From Bombus terrestris (lineage: Eukaryota; Arthropoda; Insecta; Hymenoptera; Apidae): a stretch of 64,000 bases of DNA. The translations under genes were made by a program, and so were the position numbers. The DNA lies in NCBI RefSeq assembly GCF_910591885.1, contig NW_025963597.1:248001-312000 (forward strand), in the 5' to 3' direction. Position 1 is the first letter of the stretch. Every line of letters begins with the position of its first letter. Under the pieces are notes generated by a model. It was not told where the DNA came from. It saw only the letters and a program-made list of their open reading frames with translations, and made no database searches. This document shows positions 63,151-64,000 of the stretch, one piece after another.

Positions 63151-64000
63151 TCCCACGTTGTCCCACGTTGTCCCACGTTGTCCCACGTTGTCCCACGTTG
63201 TCCCACGTTGTCCCACGTTGTCCCACGGTGTCCAACGGTGTCCAACGATGTCCCACGTTGTCCCACGTTGTCCCACGTTGTCCCACGTTGTCCCACGATG
63301 TCCCACGTTGTCCCACGTTGTCCCACGTTGTCCCACGTTGTCCCACGTTGTCCCACGTTGTCCCACGTTGTCCCACGTTGTCCCACGTTGTCCCACGTTG
63401 TCCGACGTTGTCCCACGTTGTCCCACGTTGTCCCACGTTGTCCCACGGTGTCCAACGATGTCCAACGATGTCCAACGGTGTCCCACGTTGTCCCACGTTG
63501 TTCCATGGTTTCCCACGTTGTCCCACGTTGTCCCACGTTGTCCCACGGTGTCCAACGATGTCCAACGGTGTCCAACGGTGTCCCACGGTGTCCAACGGTG
63601 TCCCACGTTGTCCCACGTTGTCCCACGTTGTCCCACGTTGTCCCACGTTGTCCCACGATGTCCCACGTTGTCCCACGTTGTCCGACGTTGTCCCACGTTG
63701 TCCCACGTTGTCCCACGTTGTCCCACGGTGTCCAACGATGTCCAACGATGTCCAACGGTGTCCCACGTTGTCCCACGTTGTTCCATGGTTTCCCACGTTG
63801 TCCCACGTTGTCCCACGTTGTCCCACGTTGTCCAACGATGTCCAACGGTGTCCCACGTTGTCCCACGTTGTCCCACGTTGTCCCACGTTGTCCCACGTTG
63901 TCCCACGTTGTCCCACGTTGTCCCACGTTGTCCCACGTTGTCCCACGTTGTCCCACGTTGTCCCACGTTGTCCCACGTTGTCCCACGGTGTCCAACGGTG

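Larger units (their letters stand above)
261..63690. repeat. K7 monomer tccgacgttg placed 100 bp before K6
   Basis: K7 occurs at 261, 2741, 3721, 10891, 13371, 14351, 17081, 18941, 23561, 28931, 38521, 43131, 52771, 56221, 59691, 63401 and 63681. In each case a K6-type unit starts exactly 100 bp downstream. Further K7 units without a K6 at that spacing lie at 5631, 7731, 7821, 8081, 8121, 10241 and 36771. The fixed spacing marks one family of HOR modules and helps align copies. K7 adds a second CpG to the monomer (positions 3-4 become cg). Confidence 0.9.
361..63790. repeat. K6 marker monomer ttccatggtt, dispersed, 94 sites
   Basis: K6 differs from tcccacggtg at three positions (c2 to t, c6 to t, g10 to t), has lost the CpG and contains the palindrome CCATGG. 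Unit starts: 361, 1241, 1551, 1991, 2181, 2841, 3291, 3821, 4721, 5131, 5401, 5961, 6421, 7051, 8411, 8871, 9501, 10011, 10471, 10991, 11871, 12181, 12621, 12811, 13471, 13921, 14451, 15351, 15761, 16531, 17181, 19041, 20311, 20761, 21271, 22021, 22981, 23661, 24951, 25401, 25901, 26641, 27361, 27781, 28401, 29031, 30101, 31211, 31661, 32161, 32901, 33621, 34041, 34541, 34991, 35491, 36231, 36951, 37371, 37991, 38621, 39691, 40141, 40651, 41371, 43231, 44411, 44861, 45371, 46091, 46401, 47131, 47561, 48181, 48901, 49171, 50601, 50791, 51361, 52381, 52871, 53761, 54051, 54971, 56321, 57211, 57501, 58421, 59791, 60701, 61471, 62611, 63501, 63781. Units 31211 and 46091 read ttccatggtg; 48181, 48901 and 52871 read tcccatggtt. 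K6 is almost always preceded by K5-K1-K1 and followed by K1-K1, so it spread by copying of larger blocks, not by recurrent mutation. Confidence 0.95.
1..64000. repeat. 10-bp satellite array, 6,400 monomers, single phase
   Basis: Every decamer counted from base 1 is tcccacgttg or a one- to three-base variant of it, and the register is unchanged at base 64,000. Five types make up almost everything: tcccacgttg (K1), tcccacgatg (K2), tcccacggtg (K3), tccaacgatg (K4) and tccaacggtg (K5). Positions 1-3, 5-7, 9 and 10 are close to invariant; position 4 is c or a and position 8 is t, a or g. GC is near 60%, each unit carries one CpG, and TA steps are almost absent. The plus strand is C-rich and the minus strand G-rich. 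No unique sequence, transposon insertion or gene interrupts the array, and it runs past both edges. Tandem organisation with higher-order ordering of variants is the established signature of eukaryotic satellite DNA. The chromosomal location and species cannot be read from the sequence. Confidence 0.98.

Noticed and set aside
23483..63976. Minus-strand open frame of about 13,500 codons and the other minus frames (1233-16796, 11863-40776, 16803-44816, 40813-63966, 44823-53786, 53811-63995)
   Set aside because: Repeats of QRGTTWDNVG with no non-repetitive domain. They start at any cat on the plus strand and stop at chance tctcac, tcctac or tcaaac units.
1..64000. CRISPR array
   Set aside because: Repeats are contiguous with no unique spacers, the unit is 10 bp, and no cas gene is present.
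1..64000. Telomeric repeat array
   Set aside because: The minus strand is G-rich with GGG tracts, but the unit matches no telomere repeat I know and the variants are arranged in multi-kilobase higher-order repeats, which is typical of satellites and not of telomerase-made DNA. A subtelomeric position remains possible.
1..64000. Transposon or retroelement insertions
   Set aside because: Every decamer from start to end belongs to the satellite; no inverted termini, target-site duplications or coding remnants are visible.
1..64000. Structural or repetitive-protein gene (silk, antifreeze, mucin or surface-antigen type)
   Set aside because: A coding repeat would be expected to keep a length divisible by three and one favoured frame. 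Here the unit is 10 bp and all frames are equivalent.
1..64000. Assembly artefact or synthetic sequence
   Set aside because: Not excluded, but the ordered rare variants, nested offsets and single-monomer drift look like natural array evolution. Collapse or false duplication of blocks can only be tested with spanning reads.
1..64000. Promoters, terminators, tRNA or rRNA genes
   Set aside because: No non-repeat sequence exists to hold them, TA steps are nearly absent so no TATA element is possible, and no hairpin-plus-T-run is seen.

Overview
The whole 64 kb is one uninterrupted tandem array of a 10-bp satellite (minisatellite-type) monomer. The commonest unit is tcccacgttg. Reading in steps of ten from base 1, every one of the 6,400 decamers stays in the same phase to base 64,000, so no insertion or deletion other than whole monomers is visible. 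I see no gene, RNA gene, transposon, CRISPR array, origin or unique sequence, and both edges of the window lie inside the array. Very long open frames exist on both strands, but they follow from the monomer having no stop codon in any frame and are not evidence of proteins.

Monomer types used below: K1 = tcccacgttg (about half or more of all units), K2 = tcccacgatg, K3 = tcccacggtg, K4 = tccaacgatg, K5 = tccaacggtg, K6 = ttccatggtt (94 units including five partial variants), K7 = tccgacgttg (rare). Nearly all variation is at decamer position 4 (c or a) and position 8 (t, a or g). The order of types is not random. It forms higher-order repeats (HORs) at several nested scales: modules of roughly 450-530 bp ending in K6, 290-bp islands rich in K4/K5, superunits of about 4.2-4.7 kb, and segmental copies at offsets of 1,510, 1,780, 2,450, 3,330, 3,450, 4,720, 6,260, 9,590 and 10,630 bp.

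Layout: (1) 1-5250 is near-identical to 10631-15880. (2) 5591-7310 is copied at 8041-9760. (3) 15881-18310 is transitional, with a K4/K5 islet (16031-16190) and an island (17641-17930). (4) 18311-47800 is built from superunits carrying a shared ordered set of rare variants in six copies (anchored at K6 units 20311, 24951, 31211, 34541, 39691 and 44411), with chimeric junctions near 34271-34281 and 41571. (5) 47800-50340 is K1-rich with degenerate K6 units. (6) 50341-59320 is a nested 1,780/1,510/3,450-bp duplication zone. (7) 59320-64000 is related material with a fresh 180-bp tandem duplication at 62791-63150.

Organism: satellite of this length, multi-level HOR structure and absence of genes point to a eukaryotic heterochromatic block (pericentromeric, centromeric, subtelomeric, or on a sex or supernumerary chromosome), read through by long-read assembly. 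I do not recognise the monomer and cannot name the species. Base composition is close to 60% GC with one CpG per monomer. If the block is functional, any role would be structural or transcript-level (chromatin, G-quadruplex potential, satellite RNA), and that is inference. All offsets and copy boundaries were read by eye against rare variant monomers and could be off by a few units.
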